Of a stretch of DNA of 47,656 bases, positions 38,375-47,570 are shown piece by piece. Source of the DNA: an uncultured Micrococcales bacterium (lineage in GTDB: Bacteria > Actinomycetota > Actinomycetes > Actinomycetales > Microbacteriaceae); NCBI GenBank assembly GCA_903922825.1, contig CAIXVE010000044.1, positions 1 to 47,656 on the forward strand, in the 5' to 3' direction. The notes under the pieces are model-generated. The model was given only the letters and a program-made list of their open reading frames with translations, was not told where the DNA came from and searched no databases. Position numbers and translations under genes: made by a program. Numbering within the stretch: position 1 is the stretch's first letter; every line of letters starts with the position of its first letter.

Positions 38375-39079
38375 CTAATGACCCATGCCCATTCCGCCAT
38401 CAACTGGGATAACGGCACCAGAGATATAGGCTGCATCATCGCCAGCCAGCCACAAAACCACGTTTGCAACTTCCTCAGGTGAGGCAAAGCGTCCAGCTGG
38501 AATCCTCTTTTTGTAGTCAGCCTGCATCTCTTCACTCAATTCGGCTGTCATATCGGTGTCAATGAATCCCGGAGCAACAACGTTAGCCGTGATACCGCGA
38601 CCACCAAGTTCACGAGTTAGTGATCGAGCAAGCCCAATTAGGCCACTCTTTGCTGCTGAATAATTAACCTGGCCTGGGCTTCCAAGGAGAGCAACAACTG
38701 AACCAATTAAAATCACACGACCATAGCGGGCCTTGATCATGCCTTTAGTAGCTCTTCTAACCACTCTGAATGCTCCAGTTAGGTTGGTGTTGATTACTTC
38801 TTCAAATTCTTCATCGCTCATACGCATCAAAAGAGTGTCACGCGTAATGCCAGCGTTGGCAACCAAAATCTCAACCGGGCCAAGCTTCTCTTCTATTTCT
38901 GCGTATGCCGCATCAAGTGAAGCAGCATCGGTAACATCGGCTTTTACGCTTAGTGAGCCTTGAGGACCTTCACCGCTTCTAACTGTGACGGCTACTTTAA
39001 ATCCAGCTTTAATGAAAGCCTCGGCGATCGATTTGCCGATACCACGGTTACCACCGGTAACTAAAACTACTTTTGACAT
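38375..39079 (-). CDS. fabG: 3-oxoacyl-ACP reductase
   Basis: VLVTGGNRGIGKSIAEAF, NAGITRDTLLMRM, YSAAKSGLIGLARSLTREL, VAPGFIDTDMT. Confidence 0.94.
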   Translation of the reverse strand: MSKVVLVTGGNRGIGKSIAEAFIKAGFKVAVTVRSGEGPQGSLSVKADVTDAASLDAAYAEIEEKLGPVEILVANAGITRDTLLMRMSDEEFEEVINTNLTGAFRVVRRATKGMIKARYGRVILIGSVVALLGSPGQVNYSAAKSGLIGLARSLTRELGGRGITANVVAPGFIDTDMTAELSEEMQADYKKRIPAGRFASPEEVANVVLWLAGDDAAYISGAVIPVDGGMGMGH

Positions 39080-39168
39080 AAGATCTTGGCCTTTTGTTAG
39101 GATTTGGCTTTATCGGGTCAAGTCTATATCTAGGCTGGTAATAGGTGCTTTATATAAGAAAGGCCAAA

Positions 39169-39474
39169 TTGGCTAACAGACAGTCGGTAACTTCGGTAGA
39201 TATCTCCCCCGAAGATGAACGCAGAAGCAGATTCATCAAATACACAATCGCAATGATTATCAGGGTTATCTGCATCATTTTGGCGGTAGTTGTTCCATTA
39301 GGTTGGATAACTTTGCTATTTGCGATTGGGGCTATCTTTCTTCCCTACTTCGCAGTTATTATCGCTAATGCCGATTCAAGAACAACCGAAACTAAGAAAA
39401 CGAAAGCAATGGCACCGACTTTAAGCATTAGTGCAGACTCGTTTAGGGATAGCAGTGAAACCAAAAAGGACTAG
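39169..39474 (+). CDS. DUF3099 family membrane protein
   Basis: SVTSVDISPEDERRSRFIKYTIAMIIRVICIILAV...WITLLFAIGAIFLPYFAVIIAN. TTG 39169 behind aagaaagg preferred over GTG 39145. Confidence 0.8.
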   Translation: MANRQSVTSVDISPEDERRSRFIKYTIAMIIRVICIILAVVVPLGWITLLFAIGAIFLPYFAVIIANADSRTTETKKTKAMAPTLSISADSFRDSSETKKD

Positions 39475-40267
39475 ATCCAAGTTTGTGCAATGGGGATCCT
39501 GGATAGCTCTAGCAGCGGTATTTTCAAGTGCCTGTTGGTTCTTATCTCAGTGGCAGTTTGCTCGACAAAAAGAAGTCATCGCGGCTAACGCCATAATTCA
39601 AAAGAATTACAACGCTAATCCTGTTCCTTTAGAAAGTGTTCTCAAAGTTCATCAAGCTTGGAATAACCACTTGGAATTTAAGCCAGTGGTACTAGCTGGT
39701 CACTACATTCCTTTTGATGAATATTTAGTTCGCAACCGCCCAAACAATGGTTCTCCTGGCTTTCTACAACTTGTTGCCTTTATGACCACCAATCACACAA
39801 TCATTTGGGTTGATAGAGGTTGGTTGGCTACTGGAAATAAAACAGATAAGCCTGATTTCGTTCCAGCTGTTGACGAAAAACAAAGAGTAATAGTTCTTAG
39901 ACTTCGAGCTAACGAAGCGCCAGACAATAGAACCGCTCCGCTGCGTGAACTTCCAAATATTGATTTACCTCTGGCCAGTAAAGAGATCACCTCCAATAAT
40001 GTTTACCTTCAAAGCTACGGCCGACTAGTGAATGAAACTCCCTCACTACTTCGCGGTTCTGATCTGGGTGAACCTGATCTAACTGAAGGTAATCATTTGA
40101 GCTATGCCTTGCAGTGGCTGGCCTTCGCTTTGATGGCATTTGGCGCTGTGTTCTGGAACATAAGCCAAGATAGGCGAAGACGAGCTGGGCTTAGCGCTAG
40201 GAAACTAAAGATGCTGACTCAAGATAAAGATGGTGAAATCGAAGACGAACTGTTAGATAGAAAATAA
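39455..40267 (+). CDS. SURF1 family protein (cytochrome oxidase biogenesis)
   Basis: WQFARQKE, PVVLAGHYIPFDEYLVRNRPNNGSPGFLQLVAF, IWVDRGWLATG, HLSYALQWLAFALMA. GTG 39455 behind tagggat preferred. Confidence 0.9.
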   Translation: MKPKRTRSKFVQWGSWIALAAVFSSACWFLSQWQFARQKEVIAANAIIQKNYNANPVPLESVLKVHQAWNNHLEFKPVVLAGHYIPFDEYLVRNRPNNGSPGFLQLVAFMTTNHTIIWVDRGWLATGNKTDKPDFVPAVDEKQRVIVLRLRANEAPDNRTAPLRELPNIDLPLASKEITSNNVYLQSYGRLVNETPSLLRGSDLGEPDLTEGNHLSYALQWLAFALMAFGAVFWNISQDRRRRAGLSARKLKMLTQDKDGEIEDELLDRK

Positions 40268-40268
40268 T

Positions 40269-41867
40269 CTAAGACAGCGTAATCAAATCTCGATAACCAT
40301 CGTTCCAGAGGTCCTCTTGACCATCAGGCATGACCAAAACTCGTTCAGGGTTGAGTGCATCAACAGCACCGACATCGTGCGAAACCAAAACTATGGCTCC
40401 GGTAAACCCTGCCAAAGCTTTAAGTATTTCTTCACGACTGGCTGGATCCAAGTTGTTTGTCGGTTCATCCAAAAGCAAAACGTTTGCTCTAGAAACCACA
40501 AGGCTAGCTAAAGCCAACCGTGTCTTTTCACCACCGCTTAGAACTGATGCAGGTTTATTCACATCATCACCACTAAATAGGAATGAACCTAAAACTTTAC
40601 GAGCATCAACATCGGTTAGTTCTGGAGCCGCCATTTGCATGTTCATCAAAACTGTTTTGTTGACATCTAGGGTTTCATGCTCCTGCGCGTAATACCCAAC
40701 TTTAAGTCCGTGACCTGGGTCAATTTTCCCTGTGTCTGCTTGTTCAACGCCTGCCAGAATCCTAAGCAACGTTGTTTTACCAGCACCGTTAAGCCCAATG
40801 ATGACCACCTTGGAACCACGATCAATCGCTAAGTCCACCGCTGTGAAGATTTCTAGAGAGCCATAGCTTTTGCTCAGGTTATGCCCAAACAGTGGCGTCT
40901 TCCCGCAGGCTTGAGGATCAGGGAAACGAATGTTTGCGACTCTGTCCTTTTCACGAACATCATCAAGGCCACTCAGAAGTTTTTCAGCGCGTCTGGCCAT
41001 TTGTTGAGCGGCGACAGCTTTGGTAGCTTTAGCACCAAACTTGGCTGCTTGTAGCTGCAAGACGGATGCTTTCTTCTCTGCGGTAGCGCGTTCACGCTTG
41101 CGACGTTCTTCGTCGGCTTCGCGCTGCTTTAAATACTGACGCCATCCCATGTTGTAAATATCAATGACTGCTCGATTGGCATCCAGGTAGAAGACTCTGT
41201 TGACTGTTTCCTCAACAATGTCTATATCGTGGCTGATTACAATAAGTCCCCCAGAATAACCTTTGAGGAAATCTCGTAGCCAAATGACACTGTCAGCATC
41301 TAAGTGGTTGGTTGGCTCATCAAGAATCATTGTCTCTGCATTGGAGAAAAGGATCCGAGCCAATTCGATTCTTCTTCGCTGACCACCTGAAAGAGTTCCA
41401 AGTGGTTGATTCAAAACGTTTGCTTTAAGTCCCAAGTTTCCTGCAATCGCAGAGGCCTCAGCCTCGGCTGCATAACCACCGTTTGCGTCAAACTGGGCCT
41501 CCAGTTTCGAATAGCGTTCCATCGCCTTTTCATAAACTTTTTCATCCACCGAGCCCATCTCTTCTCGAGTGGCTTCAAGTTTTTCGATTATCGTTCCTAA
41601 GCCTCTAGCATTCAAAATGCGATTCTTAGCTAATTCCGCTGGATCGCCGGTTCTAGGATCTTGAGGCAGATAGCCGATTTCACCGGTGTGTTCGATAGTG
41701 CCATTGCTGGATTGAAAATCTCCAGCTATAACGCGAGTCAAAGTTGTTTTACCTGCACCGTTACGACCAACAAGACCAACCTTGTCACCTTTAGAAACTT
41801 GGAAGTTCACTCCCGACATTAGGACTCTCGGACCTATGGTGATCTCGAGATCGCGCACGCTAATCAT
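40269..41867 (-). CDS. ABC-F family ATP-binding protein
   Basis: Two Walker A sites (GRNGAGKTTLTR, GLNGAGKTTLLR), LSGGQRRRIELARILF and LSGGEKTRLALASLV, charged linker. Confidence 0.93.
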   Translation of the reverse strand: MISVRDLEITIGPRVLMSGVNFQVSKGDKVGLVGRNGAGKTTLTRVIAGDFQSSNGTIEHTGEIGYLPQDPRTGDPAELAKNRILNARGLGTIIEKLEATREEMGSVDEKVYEKAMERYSKLEAQFDANGGYAAEAEASAIAGNLGLKANVLNQPLGTLSGGQRRRIELARILFSNAETMILDEPTNHLDADSVIWLRDFLKGYSGGLIVISHDIDIVEETVNRVFYLDANRAVIDIYNMGWRQYLKQREADEERRKRERATAEKKASVLQLQAAKFGAKATKAVAAQQMARRAEKLLSGLDDVREKDRVANIRFPDPQACGKTPLFGHNLSKSYGSLEIFTAVDLAIDRGSKVVIIGLNGAGKTTLLRILAGVEQADTGKIDPGHGLKVGYYAQEHETLDVNKTVLMNMQMAAPELTDVDARKVLGSFLFSGDDVNKPASVLSGGEKTRLALASLVVSRANVLLLDEPTNNLDPASREEILKALAGFTGAIVLVSHDVGAVDALNPERVLVMPDGQEDLWNDGYRDLITLS

Positions 41868-41959
41868 GTTGCCCCGTCAGTGAGCGATAAAGTGGATTTG
41901 TGTTCAAGGGTTTAACCCTACAATTAACACTAACCACCTGCATCTCGAAAGGCCAAACA

Positions 41960-42547
41960 TTGAGTACTACTGCCCCATCAAATCCAATCCTTGTTGACCG
42001 CATCATTTCAAGAAGCCTAGCTTCAGACATCGTGCTCATTGTTTTTGGTGTCGCACTCACCGCTGCTGCCGCTCAACTCCAGATTCCAGCTTCACCGGTT
42101 CCTTTCACTTTTCAGACTCTAGCTGTTTTGCTTATTGGTGCAACCTACGGTGGTTCTAGGGCAGCTATCACAATGGCTAGCTATGTATTGGTCGGAGCAC
42201 TAGGACTTCCGGTCTTTGCAGGTGGAGCTTCTGGCGCTGAAAAGATTTTTGGTGCAACAGGTGGATTCCTTCTCGGATTTATCTTTGCTGCTTGGCTAAC
42301 TGGATACCTAGCTCAGTTGAGCTGGTCTTCCAATGCCGTGAAAATGTTTGTTAGCTTCGCACTTGGTTCAGTTGTTATTTATGCAGTTGGTGTTCCAGTG
42401 CTGGCTATGGTTGCTTTCAAATCTGATTTGCTGGCAGCGACAACCTATATGTTCCCTTATCTAATCTGGGACGCTGTGAAAGCTGTTCTTGCAGCAGGAA
42501 TAGTTCCTGGCGCTTTCGTTCTTGTCAACAAAATCAAGAAGAGCTAA
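41960..42547 (+). CDS. bioY: Biotin transporter BioY
   Basis: IPASPVPFTFQTLAVLLIGATYGGSRAAITMASYVLVGALGLPVFAGGASG. TTG 41960 with RBS gaaagg preferred to GTG 41900. Confidence 0.93.
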   Translation: MSTTAPSNPILVDRIISRSLASDIVLIVFGVALTAAAAQLQIPASPVPFTFQTLAVLLIGATYGGSRAAITMASYVLVGALGLPVFAGGASGAEKIFGATGGFLLGFIFAAWLTGYLAQLSWSSNAVKMFVSFALGSVVIYAVGVPVLAMVAFKSDLLAATTYMFPYLIWDAVKAVLAAGIVPGAFVLVNKIKKS

Positions 42548-42873
42548 ATAGAAAAACCAATCGAGCGCATCTGCTCTTTACCATCTTCAGTGATCTTCTC
42601 AGGTCCCCAAGGTGGCATCCAAACCCAGTTGATTCTAAATGCATCAACAACACCATCAAGTGCCATACCTGTTTGCTCTTCAAGCACATCAGTTAGAGGA
42701 CAGCCTGCTGATGTTAGCGTCATGTTAATTAGCAACGCACCATCTTCGGATTGCTGCAAACCATAGATCAAACCAAGATCAACGATGTTAACACCAATTT
42801 CAGGGTCGATAACTTCTTTGAGCGCTTCTAATACTTGATCGTATTTATCTGCAGGTAGTTCAAGTTCAGACAA
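42544..42873 (-). CDS. sufT: MIP18/DUF59 metal-sulfur cluster assembly factor (SufT-like)
   Basis: VLEALKEVIDPEIGVNIVDLGLIYGL...MTLTSAGCPLTDVLEEQ. Confidence 0.88.
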   Translation of the reverse strand: MSELELPADKYDQVLEALKEVIDPEIGVNIVDLGLIYGLQQSEDGALLINMTLTSAGCPLTDVLEEQTGMALDGVVDAFRINWVWMPPWGPEKITEDGKEQMRSIGFSI

Positions 42874-43629
42874 TTAGTTAGCCTTTACGTAACGGTCGTA
42901 ACCTTCAGCCTCAAGGCGCTCGGCAAGTTCTGCTCCGCCTTCTTCAGCAACCTTACCTGCAACAAAAACATGAACGAAATCAGGTTTGATGTAGTTCAAG
43001 ATTCTTGTGTAGTGAGTGATTAGTAAAACTCCAAGGTCGTTAGCTTTATGAGCACGGTTCACACCTTCAGAAACTACCTTCAGGGCGTCAACATCAAGAC
43101 CAGAATCGGTTTCATCTAGAACTGCAAAGCGTGGCTTTAGGAGCTCAAGCTGCAAAATCTCATGACGCTTCTTCTCACCTCCAGAGAAACCTTCATTGAC
43201 GTTTCTTTCGGAGAAGGAAGCATCCATGCGTAGGTTCTCCATTGATTCACGAACATCTTTGATCCACGTTCTAAGCGCAGGAGCTTCACCTGTAATAGCC
43301 GTCTTAGCAGTTCTAAGGAAGTTAGAGACCGAAACACCAGGAATCTCAACTGGATACTGCATAGCCAAGAAAAGACCTGCACGAGCTCTCTCGTCAACGC
43401 TCATCGCCAAAACATCTTCACCATCAAGCAGGATTTCACCTTCGGTAACGGTGTATTTAGGGTGACCAGCAATTGAATAAGCAAGTGTTGACTTACCTGA
43501 ACCATTAGGGCCCATGATTGCATGAATCTCACCGCTACGAATGGTTAGGTCAACACCTTTGAGGATCTCTTTGACTCCCTGCTCTGTTTCAACTGTTACG
43601 TGCAGGTTCTTGATTTCTAATACAGACAT
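42874..43629 (-). CDS. sufC: Fe-S cluster assembly ATPase SufC
   Basis: MGPNGSGKSTLAYSIAGHPKYTVTEGEILLDGEDVL, FSGGEKKRHEILQLELL, LDETDSGLDVDALK. Confidence 0.97.
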   Translation of the reverse strand: MSVLEIKNLHVTVETEQGVKEILKGVDLTIRSGEIHAIMGPNGSGKSTLAYSIAGHPKYTVTEGEILLDGEDVLAMSVDERARAGLFLAMQYPVEIPGVSVSNFLRTAKTAITGEAPALRTWIKDVRESMENLRMDASFSERNVNEGFSGGEKKRHEILQLELLKPRFAVLDETDSGLDVDALKVVSEGVNRAHKANDLGVLLITHYTRILNYIKPDFVHVFVAGKVAEEGGAELAERLEAEGYDRYVKAN

Positions 43630-43641
43630 TTCTTCCTCTAC

Positions 43642-43953
43642 TTAAGCTTCGTATTCAATAAAAATTTCACCGTTATCAACCAAAACTTCATAGGTTGAAA
43701 CAGGCTCATATGCTGGCAAACTCAAAGGCGCACCAGTCTCCAAAGAGAACTTAGCTCCATGAGCCCAGCACTCGATGGTCTCGTTATCCACAAAGCCTTC
43801 ACTCAGGGAAACTTCACCGTGTGAACACTTGTCATCTAGAGCGTGAATTGAACCATCAGGACTGTGAACAATTGCAAAAGCGTGGTCACCGATCTTCACA
43901 CGTATTGCTCTTCCTGGTTTAATGTCGCTCACATTACAAATACGGATAGCCAT
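43642..43953 (-). CDS. Rieske-type ferredoxin of the suf operon
   Basis: DDKCSHGEVSLSEGFVDNETIECWAHGAKFSLETG Rieske motif. Confidence 0.92.
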   Translation of the reverse strand: MAIRICNVSDIKPGRAIRVKIGDHAFAIVHSPDGSIHALDDKCSHGEVSLSEGFVDNETIECWAHGAKFSLETGAPLSLPAYEPVSTYEVLVDNGEIFIEYEA

Positions 43954-45110
43954 TAGTTCACTTCCAGCTTCTCTTCTAAAACTTTTGATAACGACTCGAT
44001 TACCTCAGGAACATTGGTTCTCTGAATAAGCTCAAGCAAGAATCCAAATACAACTAGACGTTTTGCTTCAGCTTCAGTAACACCACGCGCTTGTAAATAG
44101 AAAAGCTGCTCATCATCAAAGCGGCCGGAAGCGCTCGCGTGCCCAGCACCTTGAATTTCGCCTGTTTCAATTTCCAAGTTAGGAACAGAGTCTGCTCTGG
44201 TTCCGTCGGTCAGCAAAAGATTTCTATTAAGTTCATAAGTGTCTGTGCCCTCAGCTGCAACACGAATTAGAACATCACCAATCCAAACAGTGTGTGCCTT
44301 ATCTCCTGAAAGGGCACCCTTGTAGGTCACACGTGACTTGCAGTTTGGAGCAGCATGGTCAACGAAAGGTCTGTTCTCAATGTGTTGACCTGAATTGGCA
44401 AAGTAAACACCGTTCATCTCAACTTCAGCACCAGGTGAGCTCAAGGTCGAGATAGGTGTGATGCGAACTAGGTCACCGCCAAAGGTTGCAACGGTGTGCT
44501 TCAAGAATGAGTTACGTCCAAGCTTTGCGTAGTGAGCCGAAACATGAACTGAACCTTTATCCCAAGTCTGAACAGAGACTAAGTTCAGGCGAGACTGATC
44601 ACCAACGGAAATCTCAACATTCTCACCTAGAACACCGATTCCTCTGTAATCAAGAACCAAAGTGGCTTCAACCTGTGGTTTAGTAACTACTAATAGGTGC
44701 AAAGCACTTGCAGCTTTATCAACACCCGTGATGCTGATGGTTGCTGGTTCAGCAAGTGAAGAGTTGATCTCAACTAAAAGTGTTTCACTGGCGTTGGTGT
44801 ATGCAGCTGCTGATACACGATCTTCGGGAATACCAATAGCGCCAACGCGAGAGTCAGTACTAGGAATCCATGAGACGCTAAGTCCCTCTTGTGAAGTGAA
44901 AGAAACTTGTTCCTTGTACTCAGCTAGAACATCGGCATCCAAGCCTGCAAGTTGTTCAACGTCAAGATAACGCCAAAGATCCTGAGTTTTAGAGATTGCA
45001 GGAAAGTCAGAAACTGAAGTCGATTTAGGTCGATCAATTCGTATTTGAAGAGGAATAACTGCACCGTGACTGTGTTCAGCAAGTCCGTGCTGATTTGGAG
45101 ACTGTGACAT
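43953..45110 (-). CDS. sufD: Fe-S cluster assembly protein SufD
   Basis: [56 protein letters not shown]. Confidence 0.95.
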   Translation of the reverse strand: MSQSPNQHGLAEHSHGAVIPLQIRIDRPKSTSVSDFPAISKTQDLWRYLDVEQLAGLDADVLAEYKEQVSFTSQEGLSVSWIPSTDSRVGAIGIPEDRVSAAAYTNASETLLVEINSSLAEPATISITGVDKAASALHLLVVTKPQVEATLVLDYRGIGVLGENVEISVGDQSRLNLVSVQTWDKGSVHVSAHYAKLGRNSFLKHTVATFGGDLVRITPISTLSSPGAEVEMNGVYFANSGQHIENRPFVDHAAPNCKSRVTYKGALSGDKAHTVWIGDVLIRVAAEGTDTYELNRNLLLTDGTRADSVPNLEIETGEIQGAGHASASGRFDDEQLFYLQARGVTEAEAKRLVVFGFLLELIQRTNVPEVIESLSKVLEEKLEVN

Positions 45111-46528
45111 TAACCAACAGCCCCTTCCATCTGCATCTCAATCAGCTTGTTTAGTTCAAGTGCATATTCCATAGGAAGCTCTTTAGAGATAGGTTCGATG
45201 AAACCGCGAACAATCATCGCCATAGCTTCATCTTCAGCCATGCCTCGGGACTGTAAATAGAAAAGCTGCTCATCGCTGACTCTAGAAACAGTCGCTTCGT
45301 GACCCATGGAAACATCGTCCTCACGAACATCAACTGCAGGGTATGTGTCACTTCTAGAGATTGTGTCAATCAAAAGGGCATCACAGCGAACTGTGTTTGC
45401 TGAATGGTGAGCACCTGGGTTTACCCGAATTTCACCGCGGTAGCTTGTGCGTCCACCACCGCGAGCAATTGATTTAGAAACAATTGAGGAAGAAGTGTAC
45501 GGAGCAAGGTGAATCATCTTCGCTCCAGCATCCTGATGCTGACCTTCACCAGCAAAAGCAACTGAAAGGGTTTCTCCCCTTGCGTGCTCACCGGCAAGAA
45601 TTACTGCTGGATACTTCATGGTTACCTTAGAACCGATGTTTCCATCGATCCATTCCATGGTTGCTCCTTCGTGAGCAATGGCACGCTTGGTTACTAGGTT
45701 GTATACGTTGTTAGACCAGTTCTGAATGGTTGTGTAACGAACACGAGCATTCTTCTTCACAATGATTTCAACAACTGCTGAGTGGAGTGAATCTGATTTA
45801 TAGATAGGTGCAGTACAGCCCTCGATGTAGTGAACGTATGAACCTTCATCGGCAATAATCAGGGTTCTTTCGAACTGACCCATGTTTTCAGTGTTGATAC
45901 GGAAATATGCCTGGAGTGGAATCTCTACGTGAACACCCTTAGGAACGTAAACGAAAGACCCACCAGACCAAACAGCTGTGTTTAGTGCTGCGAACTTGTT
46001 ATCTCCGGCTGGGATTACAGTTCCAAAATATTCTTGGAAAATCTCTGGATGCTCTTTCAAAGCAGTATCAGTGTCTAGGAAGATAACTCCCTGGCGCTCC
46101 AACTCTTCGTTAATCTGGTGGTAAACCACTTCAGATTCGTACTGCGCCGCAACACCGGCAACTAGACGCTGGCGTTCAGCCTCAGGAATACCAAGCTTCT
46201 CGTAGGTGTTCTTGATTTCCTCTGGAAGTTCTTCCCAACTGGTTGCTTGCTTTTCAGTAGAACGAACAAAGTACTTGATGTTATCAAAATCGATACCTGA
46301 AAGATCTGAACCCCAGGTAGGCATCGGCTTCTTTTGGAAATAGCTGAACCCCTTTAGACGCATTTGGAGCATCCAGTCTGGTTCGGACTTTAGTCCTGAA
46401 ATGTTGGCTACAACGTCCTCGTTAATACCTCTTTTAGCGATGGATCCAGCATCGTCTTTATCTGACCAGCCGAATTCATAAACGCCTAAGCCTTCTAGTT
46501 CTGGGTGAGAAACTGAAGCATCAGTCAA
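45110..46528 (-). CDS. sufB: Fe-S cluster assembly protein SufB
   Basis: [64 protein letters not shown] start with gaaagagga RBS. Confidence 0.97.
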   Translation of the reverse strand: MTDASVSHPELEGLGVYEFGWSDKDDAGSIAKRGINEDVVANISGLKSEPDWMLQMRLKGFSYFQKKPMPTWGSDLSGIDFDNIKYFVRSTEKQATSWEELPEEIKNTYEKLGIPEAERQRLVAGVAAQYESEVVYHQINEELERQGVIFLDTDTALKEHPEIFQEYFGTVIPAGDNKFAALNTAVWSGGSFVYVPKGVHVEIPLQAYFRINTENMGQFERTLIIADEGSYVHYIEGCTAPIYKSDSLHSAVVEIIVKKNARVRYTTIQNWSNNVYNLVTKRAIAHEGATMEWIDGNIGSKVTMKYPAVILAGEHARGETLSVAFAGEGQHQDAGAKMIHLAPYTSSSIVSKSIARGGGRTSYRGEIRVNPGAHHSANTVRCDALLIDTISRSDTYPAVDVREDDVSMGHEATVSRVSDEQLFYLQSRGMAEDEAMAMIVRGFIEPISKELPMEYALELNKLIEMQMEGAVG

Positions 46529-46553
46529 GGCAATCCTCTTTCTAGAGACATAT

Positions 46554-46582
46554 CAAGAAACCCCAAAAGGGATGTTTTCTTG
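46554..46582 (-). promoter_or_regulatory. Hairpin in the predicted sufB 5' leader
   Basis: Minus strand CAAGAAA-acat-CCC-tttt-GGG-g-TTTCTTG. Confidence 0.45.
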
Positions 46583-46697
46583 GTTCAAATCGAAACTTTA
46601 TGGAACCTGTTCAAAGGTTACGGGCTTCGCGAGTAATCTAAGTTTATCTAACCGTTACCGAATAAGTAACCCCTAAACCTAAGCTGAAGGGCCTGTT

Positions 46698-47570
46698 TTG
46701 AGAGATTTCCTAGTTGGAACCGCTCGTATGAAGTTCTTCGCTTGGGCTTCTGTTGTAAGCCAGATACTTTTGGTGGTCACTGGAGGGCTAGTTCGCCTAA
46801 CTGGGTCAGGCCTAGGTTGTCCAACCTGGCCAGAATGCGAAGCTGGTAGTCTCACGAATGTTCCAGCACTAGGGATTCATGGAGTCATTGAATTTACCAA
46901 CCGCATGCTGACATTCGTGCTTTTACTCATCGCAGTGCTAACTTTCATAACTGTCTTCAGTTTCGCTAAAGCTCAGCGCCAAGGGCTATTCTTTCCTGCC
47001 TTGATTCTTGGCTTCGGAATTGTGGTTCAAGCGGTTATCGGTGGGATCTCAGTTCTAACTGGATTGAACTCTTATATCGTTGGAGCGCACTTCCTAGTCT
47101 CAGCAGCGCTGATCACAATCGCCACGGTTCTGCTTTGGAATAGTTATGGAAGTAAGACCATCACTTCTTCTAAATCTCTGGAGTTTATAACCTCATTGCT
47201 TTACCCAATAGGAATTTTGACTGTTGTAATCGGTGTCTTGGTAACTGGATCAGGGCCACACGCTGGTGACGCAAAAACTCCTCGAAATGGCTTCAATCCA
47301 GATCTCATTACTCACCTCCACTCCTACCCTGCCTACCTAACACTTGCACTTGTAATTCTGCAGTTGGTTTTAGCCAGTCGTGTAAACGCCAAACTAACAA
47401 GTTCGATTTGGCTCTTAGTAGCACTTTTGGTTCAGGCGATTATTGGAATCGTGCAAACCAGAACGGGTCTTCCAATCGAACTTGTTGCTATCCATTTGCT
47501 TGGAGCTTCAACTCTGGTTTCACTCTTCACTTGGCAAGTGGTCTCCAGGGGTATTTGGTTAAAAAGATAA
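46698..47570 (+). CDS. ctaA: Heme A synthase (COX15/CtaA family)
   Basis: TGGLVRLTGSGLGCPTWPECEAGSLTN, GIHGVIEFTNRMLT, VTGSGPHAGDAKTPRNGFNPDLITHLHS; TTG start. Confidence 0.94.
   Translation: MRDFLVGTARMKFFAWASVVSQILLVVTGGLVRLTGSGLGCPTWPECEAGSLTNVPALGIHGVIEFTNRMLTFVLLLIAVLTFITVFSFAKAQRQGLFFPALILGFGIVVQAVIGGISVLTGLNSYIVGAHFLVSAALITIATVLLWNSYGSKTITSSKSLEFITSLLYPIGILTVVIGVLVTGSGPHAGDAKTPRNGFNPDLITHLHSYPAYLTLALVILQLVLASRVNAKLTSSIWLLVALLVQAIIGIVQTRTGLPIELVAIHLLGASTLVSLFTWQVVSRGIWLKR

Noticed and set aside
40269-41867. ABC-F protein as an antibiotic-resistance determinant
   Set aside because: Sequence alone supports only generic ABC-F translation-factor membership; no drug-resistance context or leader peptide was seen.
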